Shown here: one piece after another, positions 48,119 through 56,626 of the stretch
Layout of the letters: each line of letters starts with the position of its first letter
How positions within the stretch are numbered: position 1 is the stretch's first letter
Assembly: GCA_004298905.1 (NCBI GenBank)
Contig: SCTK01000014.1
Coordinates: 1-64,000, forward strand
Reading direction: 5' to 3'
From: Burkholderiaceae bacterium
Lineage (GTDB): Bacteria > Pseudomonadota > Gammaproteobacteria > Burkholderiales > Burkholderiaceae_D
DNA: 64,000 nt
Translations under genes and position numbers: made by a program
Notes under the pieces: model-generated
What the model saw: the letters and a program-made list of their open reading frames with translations, nothing else
Database searches by the model: none
Told to the model about the DNA's origin: nothing

Positions 48119-48685
48119 ATGAATCAGAAAGTTGAATTGCGCCAGGAATTATTGCAACGACGGCAACTGCTGCCGCCGCCTGAGCGCGCGCAAGCGGAAT
48201 TGGCGCTGGATACACTTTTGACCGAGTGGTTTGCCACCACCGGACAGGCGCTTCAGTGCATCGGCGCCTACTGGCCGATCCGCGGCGAACCGAATCTGCG
48301 CCCGCTGCTGCACAAACTCGTGACCACACGCACACTGGTTTTGCCCGTCAGCGCCGCCCATCAACCCTTGCATTTTCTGCGTTGGACGCCGGATCAACCG
48401 ATGCAACGCGACACCTATGGCATCACCGTGCCACAAGGCAGTGTGGAAGCACATCCCGACTGTGTACTGATGCCCTGTCTGGGGTTTGATCGCCAGGGTT
48501 ACCGGCTTGGTTACGGCGCCGGTTTCTATGATCGCACGCTGACGTCCTGGGCCGCTGAGAACAAGCCCCGCCCGGTGGTCATCGGTGTCAGTTTTGCCTG
48601 CGGCGTGATCGACACGGCATTCCATCAGCCGCACGATGTGCCGATGGATTGGTGCGTGACCGAACAGGGGATGGTGAAAATTTGA
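48119..48685 (+). CDS. 5-formyltetrahydrofolate cyclo-ligase
   Basis: A 188-residue enzyme that converts 5-formyl-THF to 5,10-methenyl-THF with ATP. IGAYWPIRGEPNLRPLL near residue 40 and the signature LGYGAGFYDRTL near residue 137 identify the family. It is often the ygfA/fau gene in other bacteria. It is divergent from slt and convergent with the EAL gene, so it forms its own unit. No 6S RNA is visible in the 57-base upstream gap. Confidence 0.93.
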   Translation: MNQKVELRQELLQRRQLLPPPERAQAELALDTLLTEWFATTGQALQCIGAYWPIRGEPNLRPLLHKLVTTRTLVLPVSAAHQPLHFLRWTPDQPMQRDTYGITVPQGSVEAHPDCVLMPCLGFDRQGYRLGYGAGFYDRTLTSWAAENKPRPVVIGVSFACGVIDTAFHQPHDVPMDWCVTEQGMVKI

Positions 48686-48712
48686 AGACTGGTCAGGCCG
48701 GCGCGGCTGACC

Positions 48713-50041
48713 TCATTTGCCATGCACGACGTGCATGGTTTTCCACCAGACCGCGAACGCTTCGCCCGGCAGCGCGCGGCTGAACCAGAAACCCTGCACC
48801 ATGTCGCAACCAAGCTGACGCAACAGCAGCAGGGTTTGTTCGTCTTCAACGCCTTCGGCCACGGCGCGCAAATCGAAGTTGTGCGCCAGATCGATGACCG
48901 AGCGCACGATCTGCACATCACCCCGGCTGCGCAGCAGGCTGGCAACGAACAGGCGGTCGATCTTCAATTCGTTGAGCGGGAAGCGTTGCAGATAGGCGAG
49001 CGAAGAATAGCCGGTGCCGAAGTCGTCGATCGAGAGCCGCACATCCAGCGCCTTGAGTGTTTGCAGCATCTGGATCGAATGATCGATGTCGTGAATGATC
49101 GAGCTTTCCGTCACCTCAAACGTCAGCCGCTCCGGCGACACCCCCCAGCGTTGCAGGGCTTCCCACACCAGGTCGGGCAAATGATCGTCGCTCAACATGC
49201 GCGCCGACAAGTTGACGCTGATGCTGATGTCGATACCCTGGGCAACAAAAGCGGCGATTTTTTGCAACACCGTATTCAGCACAAATTGCGTGAGGCTGCG
49301 CGTCAGTCCACTGTTCTCGGCAATTTCGGCAATCAACGCGGGCGATACGGCACGGCCGTCGGCGCGCGTCCAGCGCACCAGCGCTTCCGCCGAAGGACAC
49401 CGGCCGCTGCTCAAATCGATTTGCGGCTGATAGTGCACATGCAGTGCCTGCGATTGCAGCGCCTGCCGCAACTCAATTTCCAGTGTGCTGCTGTGGCGCG
49501 CCTGATCGCCCGTGCTGGGTTGGTAGAGTGCGTAACCCATCTCGGTGCGGCGCGCTTCCTGCAGAGCGAAGTCGGCGGTTTCAATCAGCTCCTGCGCTTC
49601 CAGCGCATGGTCGGGATAGCAGGCAATGCCGATGCAGGGACGCATGTGCACCGTGCTGCCTTCGACCAGAAAATCGACTTCGAGAAATTTCAGCAGCTTG
49701 GTGGCGCTCACCACCGCCACCGTCGGCGAAGCCAGCGCCGGCAACGCCAGCCAGATGCAATCGGGGGCCACCCAGGTATAACGATCGAGCGGACGCAACA
49801 CACTTTCCATCCGCTGCCGCACATTGTTCGACACCTTGCGGGCACGCGGCGCATCGGCAGAGGCCAGCAGGCGGTCGCTGCGCCGCAGATCGAGCATCAT
49901 CAATGCCGTGTTGCGGGTAGTGTCGCCTTCCTGAATTTGCTGATCGAGGAACAACAGAAAGTCCGCAGCACTGAGTTCAATGGGTGCTGTAACGCTGGTC
50001 GAGGAAGCGCTGTAAGTGTTGTTCTGTGCGGATAGGTTCAT
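48713..50041 (-). CDS. EAL-domain c-di-GMP phosphodiesterase with degenerate GGDEF
   Basis: The 442-residue protein has an N-terminal GGDEF-like fold (about residues 35-180) lacking the GGDEF signature, where the site position reads APDCIWLAL. An intact-looking EAL domain (about 190-435) follows. Key EAL elements are AEALVRW, SVNLSARML, FEVTESSII, SIDDFGTGYSSLAYL, LKIDRLF and RAVAEGVEDEQT, so hydrolysis of c-di-GMP is likely. There is no membrane segment, so it is cytoplasmic. The adjacent upstream gene is HD-GYP-like, giving two c-di-GMP-related proteins in a row. Confidence 0.92.
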   Translation of the reverse strand: MNLSAQNNTYSASSTSVTAPIELSAADFLLFLDQQIQEGDTTRNTALMMLDLRRSDRLLASADAPRARKVSNNVRQRMESVLRPLDRYTWVAPDCIWLALPALASPTVAVVSATKLLKFLEVDFLVEGSTVHMRPCIGIACYPDHALEAQELIETADFALQEARRTEMGYALYQPSTGDQARHSSTLEIELRQALQSQALHVHYQPQIDLSSGRCPSAEALVRWTRADGRAVSPALIAEIAENSGLTRSLTQFVLNTVLQKIAAFVAQGIDISISVNLSARMLSDDHLPDLVWEALQRWGVSPERLTFEVTESSIIHDIDHSIQMLQTLKALDVRLSIDDFGTGYSSLAYLQRFPLNELKIDRLFVASLLRSRGDVQIVRSVIDLAHNFDLRAVAEGVEDEQTLLLLRQLGCDMVQGFWFSRALPGEAFAVWWKTMHVVHGK

Positions 50042-50133
50042 GGCAGCTGTAAGTACAAGCTCCGCCCATCATACAACCAAACCGGCCAAACATGGCAGCC
50101 TGCGAGGGAGTACAGGGACTGTACGCAGTGCGG

Positions 50134-51726
50134 TCAGCCTTCTTCTTGATCGCGCAGATAGTCATGCACACTCAAGCCATACGACTCGGGCGGCAAATCG
50201 TGGACGATATGCAGCGGCTGCGCGCGGCGGCTGTCCTGTTGCGCCAGATCGATTGCGCAGGGTTCGTCCAGAGGCGTCTTGTCCGGTTCCGTGAGAATCA
50301 GTATGCGCGGCTGCAAGTGGTGCTCGCGATTGTGGGTACAAACCACTGCGACCTCACCTGAATTGAGTTCGACCAGCGTTCCCACCGGGAAAATGTTGAG
50401 CGCGCGGGCAAATTGTTCCACCAACGGGGCATGAAACTGAATCCCGGCCCACTCGTACAGTGTCTGCAAGGCATCATGGGAAGACAGGGCTTCGGCATAA
50501 GGGCGCTCGCAGGTGAGCGCGGCATAGGTGTCGGCAATCGCCGCGATCCGACCATAGACACTGATTTCCCCAGCGCCTAATCCGCAGGGATAGCCCTGAC
50601 CATTCTCGCGCTCGTGGTGCTGGGCAATCCCCAGCTCAACCTCTTGCGAAAACGTGCCGTGCAAGGCCAACTCTTGCAAGCCCAGGTGGACATGCTGCTT
50701 GACCAGGGCAAATTCCTCCAGCGAAAGCCGCCCCGGTTTTTGCAGCACTTCACGCGGCAAGCGCAATTTGCCGATATCCAGCAACAAGCCAATGGTGCAC
50801 AACTGCTCCAGTTGTTGACTGGAAAAACCCAGATGCCGCCCAAGCGTCATCATGTACACCGCCACCCGCATGCAGTGTCCATAGGTATTGGTATCCTGCC
50901 GGCGCAAACGCGACAGCCACAGCAAGGCATCGGGGTTGCGGATCGCACTCTCGACCATTTGCACGACCACGCCATTCAACTGCTCCAGCCTTTCCGGCAG
51001 ACCGGCGCGCGCATCTTTCAGCAATACGTCAACCACCTGCAGGGTCTGCGCATACACGACACGTGCCGCCTGCAATTCGCGTTCGACCGAAACGAGATCG
51101 GGGTGAAACGTCAGTCGTATCCCGGGCGGCAATTCCAATGTGCGTGCCAATTGCTCCAATTCCTGCTCGATCTTCGGGTCGGGCTTGTGCAAGGATTCGA
51201 GCCAACTCGCTGCGCCCGGCATGCTGCGAAAATTATTGAAGACGCGCTGCATCAGGGAAGGCGAACGCGAATAATCCGGCAACGCCAACGCCGCCTTCAA
51301 TTGCTCAAAGCGCTGATGCGCCACCGCCCGCTGGGTTTGCAACGCGGCCGTGGTGATCCTGGGCGGGGAGGTTTCTGGTGGGGATGTTTCGGGTGCCGCG
51401 GCTGCAGCACTGGCTTGCGGCGCCGATTCATTCAGCTTCCGGCTACCCGGCGGCAAGTAGCGAACGGCCAGCGGGCCCACGGTGCGCAGCGGGTCGATGT
51501 ACACATACTGACAATACTGCCGCATCTGGGCAATATCCTTGACCGACTCGATCAACAAGCCCTGCATGGCAAACGGCGTATCCAGCCAGGGGCGATCCAG
51601 CGCGGCCACGAACATGCCGATCTGCAAGGCGCCGGCAGGAACCGGAACCAAGCCATCATTCTGTTTGTCAGGGGAGACAACTGCGTTCACGTCTGGCCTC
51701 AGATCAATCAAACAGCGGTCAAACAT
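50134..51726 (-). CDS. HD-GYP-like protein with DUF3391 N-terminus and altered HD pair
   Basis: A 530-residue cytoplasmic protein. The N-terminal region (about 25-100) contains LQIGMFVAALDRPWLDTPF, typical of DUF3391. An alanine/proline-rich linker and a helical part follow, with an HD-GYP domain at about 260-430. HHERENGQGYP is intact, as are the first histidine (YGHCMRV) and ADTYAAL. The HD motif, however, reads LLLDIGK, leucine replacing the metal-binding histidine. Catalysis may be altered or lost. A C-terminal extension follows. It starts nine bases after the metF stop, on the same strand, without a strong ribosome-binding site. Confidence 0.85.
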   Translation of the reverse strand: MFDRCLIDLRPDVNAVVSPDKQNDGLVPVPAGALQIGMFVAALDRPWLDTPFAMQGLLIESVKDIAQMRQYCQYVYIDPLRTVGPLAVRYLPPGSRKLNESAPQASAAAAAPETSPPETSPPRITTAALQTQRAVAHQRFEQLKAALALPDYSRSPSLMQRVFNNFRSMPGAASWLESLHKPDPKIEQELEQLARTLELPPGIRLTFHPDLVSVERELQAARVVYAQTLQVVDVLLKDARAGLPERLEQLNGVVVQMVESAIRNPDALLWLSRLRRQDTNTYGHCMRVAVYMMTLGRHLGFSSQQLEQLCTIGLLLDIGKLRLPREVLQKPGRLSLEEFALVKQHVHLGLQELALHGTFSQEVELGIAQHHERENGQGYPCGLGAGEISVYGRIAAIADTYAALTCERPYAEALSSHDALQTLYEWAGIQFHAPLVEQFARALNIFPVGTLVELNSGEVAVVCTHNREHHLQPRILILTEPDKTPLDEPCAIDLAQQDSRRAQPLHIVHDLPPESYGLSVHDYLRDQEEG

Positions 51727-51735
51727 CGGTCAAGA

Positions 51736-52566
51736 CTACAGACCGAGGCGTTCCCAAATAGTACGCGTGGCCACTGCCTGGTTCAGAGTATAAAAATGCA
51801 ACCCCGGCGCGCCCTGTTCCAGCAGGTGTTGACACAAACCCGTCACCACATCCAGACCGAACGCGCGGATGGAAGCCATATCGTCACCAAAGCTGGCCAG
51901 CTTGAGGCGAATCCAGCGCGGCACTTCGGCGCCGCAGGCATCGGAGAAGCGCAGCAGCTGCGTGGTGTTGGTAATCGGCATGATGCCGGGCACGATGGGA
52001 ATCGTCACCCCACGTGCCTGCGCCGCTGCGACGAAACGGAAATAGGCATCGGCATTGTAGAAATATTGGGTGATGGCCGAGTTGGCGCCCGCCTTGGCCT
52101 TGCGCACGAAATTATCCAGATCGTCAGCCGGTGATTTGGCTTGCGGGTGATATTCGGGATAGGCGGCGATTTCGATATTGAACCAGTCGCCGGTTTCCTT
52201 GCGGATGAATTCCACCAGCTCATTGGCGTAGCGAAACGATCCGATCTCGCTGCCCATGCCCGATGGCAGATCGCCGCGCAGTGCCACCAGATGATGAATG
52301 CCATTGTCCTTGTACTGCTGCAGGATGGCGCGAATATTGTCCGGACTGGAACCAACGCAGGATAAATGTGGCGCGGCATCGAAGCCGGACTGCTGGATTT
52401 CCAGCACGGTTTCCAGCGTGCGATCACGCGTCGAACCGCCCGCGCCAAAGGTCACCGAAAAAAACTTCGGCTTAAGCTGGGCCAGCACGTCGCGCGTGAT
52501 GCGCAGTTTTTCCTGTCCTTCGGGCGTCTTGGGTGGAAAAAATTCAAAGCTGAAAGTACGCGACAT
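51736..52566 (-). CDS. metF: 5,10-methylenetetrahydrofolate reductase
   Basis: MetF makes 5-methyl-THF for methionine synthase. The 276-residue flavoprotein begins SRTFSFEFFPPKTPEG and has VTFGAGGSTRDRTLETV, HLVALRGDLPSG and VPGIMPITN in the expected order. It is the third gene of the ahcY operon, 12 bases after the holin-like gene, so it is probably also controlled by the SAH riboswitch. This links homocysteine remethylation to S-adenosylhomocysteine removal. Confidence 0.96.
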   Translation of the reverse strand: MSRTFSFEFFPPKTPEGQEKLRITRDVLAQLKPKFFSVTFGAGGSTRDRTLETVLEIQQSGFDAAPHLSCVGSSPDNIRAILQQYKDNGIHHLVALRGDLPSGMGSEIGSFRYANELVEFIRKETGDWFNIEIAAYPEYHPQAKSPADDLDNFVRKAKAGANSAITQYFYNADAYFRFVAAAQARGVTIPIVPGIMPITNTTQLLRFSDACGAEVPRWIRLKLASFGDDMASIRAFGLDVVTGLCQHLLEQGAPGLHFYTLNQAVATRTIWERLGL

Positions 52567-52578
52567 GAAAAAATATTC

Positions 52579-52935
52579 TCAGGATTGTTTGAAGGGCTGG
52601 CCGCGCAACAGCGAAGCCAATGCCCAGGAAAAAACGCTGTAAAGCAGCGCGCCCAGCACACCCGACCAGAAATCGGCGACGGTGAAGCTGCGCAGCACCG
52701 AGCCGACAAACCAGAACAGCAAGCCGTTGATGACGAAGATGAACAGGCCCAGCGTCAGGACGGTGACAGGCAAGGTCAGCAACACCAAGAGCGGGCGGAT
52801 CAAGGCGTTGGCCAGCCCGAGAATCACCACCGCCAGCATCGCCGCGCCGAAGCCTTCAACGTGTACACCGGGGACGAAATACGCCACAGCGAACAGCGCC
52901 GCCGCATTGAGCAACCATAACAGCAGAATTTTCAT
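52579..52935 (-). CDS. Phage holin family 4-like membrane protein
   Basis: The 118-residue protein is nearly all hydrophobic, with four predicted membrane helices: about residues 2-20, 28-48, 52-76 and 86-110. It resembles the widespread DUF/holin 4_2 family (GLANALIRPLLVLLTLPVTV, LTLGLFIFVINGLLFW). It is a conserved chromosomal family, not a sign of prophage. The function is unknown. It sits between ahcY and metF in the same order as in many other betaproteobacteria, 54 bases after ahcY. The ATG at 52935 gives the family start. Confidence 0.9.
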   Translation of the reverse strand: MKILLLWLLNAAALFAVAYFVPGVHVEGFGAAMLAVVILGLANALIRPLLVLLTLPVTVLTLGLFIFVINGLLFWFVGSVLRSFTVADFWSGVLGALLYSVFSWALASLLRGQPFKQS

Positions 52936-52989
52936 TGTGATCTCCCGCCGGCAGTTGCTGCCAACTGCCGACTGCAACCATCGACCAAT

Positions 52990-54423
52990 TTAATACCGGT
53001 AGTGCGCCGATTTGTACGGGCCTTGCTGCGGAACACTGATGTATTTTGCCTGTTCCTCGGTCAGCGTAGTCAACTGCGCATTCAGTTTCTTCAACTGCAG
53101 GCGCGCGACTTTTTCGTCCAGATGTTTGGGCAGCACATAGACCTGACCTTTATCATAGGCTTCGTTGTGCGCCCACAGTTCGATCTGCGCAATCGTTTGG
53201 TTGGCGAACGACGAACTCATCACATAGCTGGGGTGACCAGTGCCACAACCGAGGTTCACCAGCCGGCCTTGCGCCAGCAGAATGATGCGCTTGCCGTCGG
53301 GGAAAATGATGTGATCGACTTGCGGCTTGATTTCCTCGGTCTGGTATTGGCTCAGCGAAGCAACATCGATTTCGTTGTCGAAGTGGCCGATGTTGCAGAC
53401 GATCGCCTGATCCTTCATCTTGGCCATATGGTCGTGGGTAATGACGTGATAGTTGCCGGTGGCGGTGACAAAAATGTCGGCCTTGTCGGCAGCGTAATCC
53501 ATCGTCACCACGCGGTAGCCTTCCATCGCCGCCTGCAGTGCGCAGATTGGGTCGATTTCGGTCACCCACACCTGCGCCGACAATGCGCGCAGCGCCTGCG
53601 CCGAACCCTTGCCGACATCGCCGTAGCCAGCCACCACCGCCACTTTGCCCGCCACCATCACATCGGTCGCGCGCTTGATGCCATCCACCAGCGATTCGCG
53701 GCAGCCATACAGGTTGTCGAATTTCGATTTCGTCACGGAGTCGTTCACGTTGATCGCCGGGAACGCCAAGTCACCGCGTGCCGACATTTGGTACAAACGA
53801 TGCACGCCGGTGGTGGTCTCTTCGGTCACGCCCTTGATCTGCGGCAGACGCTTCGAATACCAGGCCGGATCTTTCGCCAAAGTTTCCTTGATCGCCGCGA
53901 ACAGGCATTCCTCTTCTTCGCTGCCCGGCTTGCCCAGTACACCAATATCTTTTTCCGCCTTGACGCCCAGATGCAGCAGCAGCGTGGCATCGCCGCCATC
54001 ATCCAGAATCATGTTGGTGTAGACCGCCACGCCTTTATTGTCACTTGGCCACTCAAAAATACGGTGGGTGTAATCCCAGTATTCCTTCAGCGACTCGCCC
54101 TTGTAGGCAAACACCGGTGTGCCGGTGGCGGCAATCGCCGCGGCGGCGTGATCCTGCGTCGAGAAAATATTGCACGATGCCCAGCGCACTTGCGCGCCCA
54201 GCGCTTGCAGCGTTTCGATCAGCACCGCGGTTTGAATCGTCATGTGCAGCGAACCGGTAATGCGCGCGCCCTTGAGTGGCTGCGCGGTAGCAAACTCTTC
54301 ACGAATCGCCATCAAGCCCGGCATTTCAGTTTCGGCAATCTTGATTTCCTTGCGACCCCAATCGGCCAGACCCAGATCCGCCACATGGAAATCGTTGAAT
54401 TTGGATTGAATGACAGCACTCAT
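52990..54423 (-). CDS. ahcY: Adenosylhomocysteinase
   Basis: AhcY reversibly hydrolyses S-adenosylhomocysteine to adenosine and homocysteine, using bound NAD. The 477-residue protein has [34 protein letters not shown]-like [20 protein letters not shown], and the NAD motif [16 protein letters not shown]. The C-terminus PYKSAHYRY is the conserved lysine/tyrosine end that reaches the partner subunit. A gaggtg site precedes the ATG by about five bases, and an SAH riboswitch lies about 80 bases upstream. It leads the ahcY-holin-metF operon. Confidence 0.98.
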   Translation of the reverse strand: MSAVIQSKFNDFHVADLGLADWGRKEIKIAETEMPGLMAIREEFATAQPLKGARITGSLHMTIQTAVLIETLQALGAQVRWASCNIFSTQDHAAAAIAATGTPVFAYKGESLKEYWDYTHRIFEWPSDNKGVAVYTNMILDDGGDATLLLHLGVKAEKDIGVLGKPGSEEEECLFAAIKETLAKDPAWYSKRLPQIKGVTEETTTGVHRLYQMSARGDLAFPAINVNDSVTKSKFDNLYGCRESLVDGIKRATDVMVAGKVAVVAGYGDVGKGSAQALRALSAQVWVTEIDPICALQAAMEGYRVVTMDYAADKADIFVTATGNYHVITHDHMAKMKDQAIVCNIGHFDNEIDVASLSQYQTEEIKPQVDHIIFPDGKRIILLAQGRLVNLGCGTGHPSYVMSSSFANQTIAQIELWAHNEAYDKGQVYVLPKHLDEKVARLQLKKLNAQLTTLTEEQAKYISVPQQGPYKSAHYRY

Positions 54424-54505
54424 CTTGCACCTCTTTGTTCAGTTGAAGAGAACCCGCAGAAAGGGAAGTGCCTCAAGACGGCCCACCCTGACCGCAACAG
54501 TCGGG

Positions 54506-54566
54506 TGAGCGCAGTTTGAATTTCCGAGCCTGGGATGGCAGAACCCACCTCGCAGCGCTCCTCGGA
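54506..54566 (-). promoter_or_regulatory. S-adenosylhomocysteine (SAH) riboswitch
   Basis: On the minus strand the leader of ahcY has the SAH-riboswitch core. CCGAG (54565-54561) pairs with CTCGG (54528-54524). GAGCGC (54560-54555) can form the pseudoknot with GCGCTC (near 54512-54507). A GGTGG/CCATC inner hairpin lies between. The conserved GAGGAGCGCTGC and CCAGGCTCGG strings are present. This class turns ahcY on when SAH accumulates. A downstream hairpin (54484-54507) overlaps the 3' pseudoknot strand by two bases and may be the switching element. It has no T-run. Confidence 0.93.
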
Positions 54567-54703
54567 AGAGCGCGCATTTTAACGCAGTTGGCGCAGCAGG
54601 CCAACCGGGTATTTTGAGTGCGTCGCCTTGCAAGGAACTGCCGCAGGGGCTAACAGTCTTGGTGGCAGCCATTTTTCTTCATGCCGCCCAAAACATGTTG
54701 ACG

Positions 54704-54714
54704 CCGGTACCTTT
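54704..54714. repeat. Partial copy of the ccggtacc repeat
   Basis: The sequence ccggtaccttt in the gap between ahcY and the transglutaminase gene matches one arm of the inverted repeat at 41364-41431. The rest of this 260-base gap (54569-54829) shows no gene beyond the riboswitch leader. Confidence 0.45.
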
Positions 54715-54829
54715 TATTTCCGCGCAGAGCGGCCCAGCATGACGACGCGGGAAAGCTGTGTCTGGTAACGTGTAGCGGTACGGAGACGTGGCAGCTCCAG
54801 GCTACTGTCAATCGCTGTGGTGGGAGGAT

Positions 54830-55714
54830 TTACTGGGGGAGAGGGCCATCGCCGTCGGTGATCGACACGGCATATTCTTCCGTGTCGGTGCGACAGGGCG
54901 CACGATCGCCCACATCATCGGGCTGATGCAGCACAATTTTCATGCTCTGGAACCGCACCGACCCGAAGATGCTGGCGAACGCGCAATCGGTGGCATCGCG
55001 CCCGACGGCGATGCGCATCAGTTGTGTGCGTTTGCAGATGCCGGCCGGGTCTTCGACATACCAGCGGCCACCCACATAGGCTTCAATGTAGGCATGGAAA
55101 TCGGTTGGGCCCGAGCTGGCGTCTGCACCATAGTCATACCCTGTGACAAAACGGGCGGGGATATTGAGCGCGCGCAGCAAGGCAATCGCCAGATGCGCAT
55201 AGTCACGGCAAATGCCGCGCCGGCTGGTCAATACTTCCATCGCCGACGTATTCCAGCCGGTCTCGCCGGAAGCAAACTGGATGTGATGGCGCACCCATTT
55301 GCATATCGCAGCAACCCGTGCATAGCCCGGCGCCACATCGCCGAATTCCTGCTGAGCGAAGTTGAGCAGTTGATCGGATTGACAATAGCGGCTGGGAAAA
55401 AGATAGGTGGTCACGCCATCCGGAATTTCAGACACCCCGTGATCCGGGATGTCGCTGACCGGCACACTGAAATGATCGACCACCAGCGCGGCGTCATGCT
55501 CCACCTTCAGCACGTCACGGTGCGCACGCACACGCAGCACGCGATTGCCGAAGCTGTCGGTGTATTCATAGCGACGGTCATGGCCGGTCACCACCAACGC
55601 CTCGCTCAGGATTTTTTGCCGCGAGTGATGCGGCAACGCCAGCTTGAACAGAAATTCGCTGTCGCCATTCACCTGATAGTTCAGGGTGGTGTGTAGGTTG
55701 AGATAGAAGGACAT
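54830..55714 (-). CDS. Transglutaminase-like cysteine protease family protein
   Basis: The 294-residue protein has an N-terminal beta domain (about residues 1-120) and a transglutaminase-core domain. The catalytic cysteine is in SRRGICRDYAHLAIALLRAL, with the histidine in TDFHAYIEAYVGG and the aspartate in WYVEDPAGI. No signal peptide is present, so it is cytoplasmic. Members act as peptidases or amidases; the substrate is unknown. I use the ATG at 55714 (SFYLNLHTTLNYQV), the usual family start. No partner kinase or alpha-E gene is adjacent. Confidence 0.88.
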   Translation of the reverse strand: MSFYLNLHTTLNYQVNGDSEFLFKLALPHHSRQKILSEALVVTGHDRRYEYTDSFGNRVLRVRAHRDVLKVEHDAALVVDHFSVPVSDIPDHGVSEIPDGVTTYLFPSRYCQSDQLLNFAQQEFGDVAPGYARVAAICKWVRHHIQFASGETGWNTSAMEVLTSRRGICRDYAHLAIALLRALNIPARFVTGYDYGADASSGPTDFHAYIEAYVGGRWYVEDPAGICKRTQLMRIAVGRDATDCAFASIFGSVRFQSMKIVLHQPDDVGDRAPCRTDTEEYAVSITDGDGPLPQ

Positions 55715-55872
55715 AGCCGCAGTGTAGTAACCCCTCGCAGACCTCTCCATCAGTGCCGCATTCAAGGCATTGAGATAAATTCTGATCGCGCTGTCAGCAT
55801 CCTCCTACAGCTGGATACGCCCGGCATTCCATGGCGCGGTAACCCCTGCCCGCATATTTTCAGCCCTGGCAG

Positions 55873-55960
55873 GGCGGAAAAGCGCAGCGCCATCCGCCGG
55901 ATACGATCGAAGTCATGCGGCGCAATACGCTGCGCTATTGACCTACGGGTTACGCCTTAC
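55873..55960. repeat. REP-like paired palindromes
   Basis: The first palindrome, ggcggaaaagcgcagcgcc followed by atccgcc (55873-55898), and the second, cgcaatacgctgcgctattg (55921-55940), lie in tandem and end near ggttacgcc. The first closely matches the element at 115-202. The array directly abuts the truncated cysB-like gene. Confidence 0.75.
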
Positions 55961-56142
55961 GCGCGTTGAGCCTGCTGGACAGCGACCATCTATTCCCCGA
56001 CCACACCACGCGCATCGCGATTCATCGCGGACATTATCTGCGCGGTTTCGCCTATCGCTTCATCGAGTTGTGCTCGGGTGCGTTGAACAAGAGCCCAATA
56101 AAGGCGGCGCTTGCATCTGAGGCAGGTACAGAAAATTTCTAA
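55960..56142 (+). pseudogene. C-terminal remnant of a CysB-type LysR regulator
   Basis: The plus-strand frame reads RALSLLDSDHLFPDHTTRI, then AIHRGHYLRGFAYRFIELCS, and stops at 56140-56142. This matches the C-terminal segment of the CysB effector domain, where ...HLF-STTRI-RRG-YLRGY-YDFIE is conserved. About 57 codons remain. The frame is closed by TGA at 55939 and the rest of the gene is absent, replaced by REP-like palindromes. CysB regulates sulfate and cysteine metabolism; an intact copy must be elsewhere if the function is kept. Confidence 0.7.
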
Positions 56143-56570
56143 CGTTCGACGCGCTCTGTGCCATACCTTACTACAGCACAACTTAAACCACCTTTTGGAT
56201 CTGTCCCAGACCAGACAAAACCCCAAAGATACCGTTCCCCAGGTGTTAAGCCTTTGGATATGAGCCACTGATCATTTGCTATTTTCCTCGCCCTTTCCTT
56301 TTCTTCACTCCAGTCATTCCAACTCGTGCCGAACGCGGTGCCAAGAACTGTAATGTGAATAGCGTCTAATGTCTCGCCATTGAAGAAGACTGACAGAGAT
56401 ATAGATTTATCGCTAATGGGGATGCTGAATGAACACCATGGTTCATTTTTAACCAAAACTTTCGACATCACCCCGATTGGCGTTGAAAGGAAGTCACTTC
56501 TTGTGACGTGAGACCCAAGAGTCTCACCACCATCTAGTGTGAAATTGCCCGTTGTGGGATCGGCGTTCAT
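56139..56570 (-). CDS. Hypothetical protein
   Basis: The 143-residue protein has no signal peptide or membrane segment and looks like a small globular beta-rich domain. It contains TLDGGETLGSHVTRSDFLST, ISLSVFFNGETLDAIHITVL and LWGFVWSGTDPKGG. I do not recognise a family. Codon use is A/T-richer than neighbouring genes. It converges on the cysB remnant, overlapping its end by four bases, and is followed upstream by a ccggtacc repeat, so it lies in a patch of accessory DNA. It could be an immunity or accessory protein, but nothing in the sequence proves that. Confidence 0.6.
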   Translation of the reverse strand: MNADPTTGNFTLDGGETLGSHVTRSDFLSTPIGVMSKVLVKNEPWCSFSIPISDKSISLSVFFNGETLDAIHITVLGTAFGTSWNDWSEEKERARKIANDQWLISKGLTPGERYLWGFVWSGTDPKGGLSCAVVRYGTERVER

Positions 56571-56586
56571 AGCAGTAACGTTATGG

Positions 56587-56615
56587 GAATAATACGAAAG
56601 GTACCGGAGTTATTC
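56587..56615. repeat. Copy of the aaaggtaccggagt repeat with gaataa/ttattc ends
   Basis: The core aaaggtaccggagt (56597-56610) matches one arm of the 41364-41431 element. It is flanked by gaataa (56587-56592) and ttattc (56610-56615). It lies between the unknown ORF and the end of gcdH. Confidence 0.65.
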
Positions 56616-56626
56616 GTTTCTCTCAA

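Noticed and set aside
50614-52134. 506-codon plus-strand frame across the HD-GYP and metF genes
   Set aside because: It spans two real genes and their junction on the other strand and has no ribosome-binding site.
52579-52935. Holin-like gene as evidence of a prophage
   Set aside because: The family is conserved beside ahcY and metF on chromosomes and no other phage gene is present.
53002-54519. 505-codon plus-strand frame opposite ahcY
   Set aside because: Shadow of ahcY that also runs through the SAH riboswitch.
54439-54672. 77-codon minus-strand frame upstream of ahcY
   Set aside because: It overlaps the SAH riboswitch core; structure explains the sequence better than coding.
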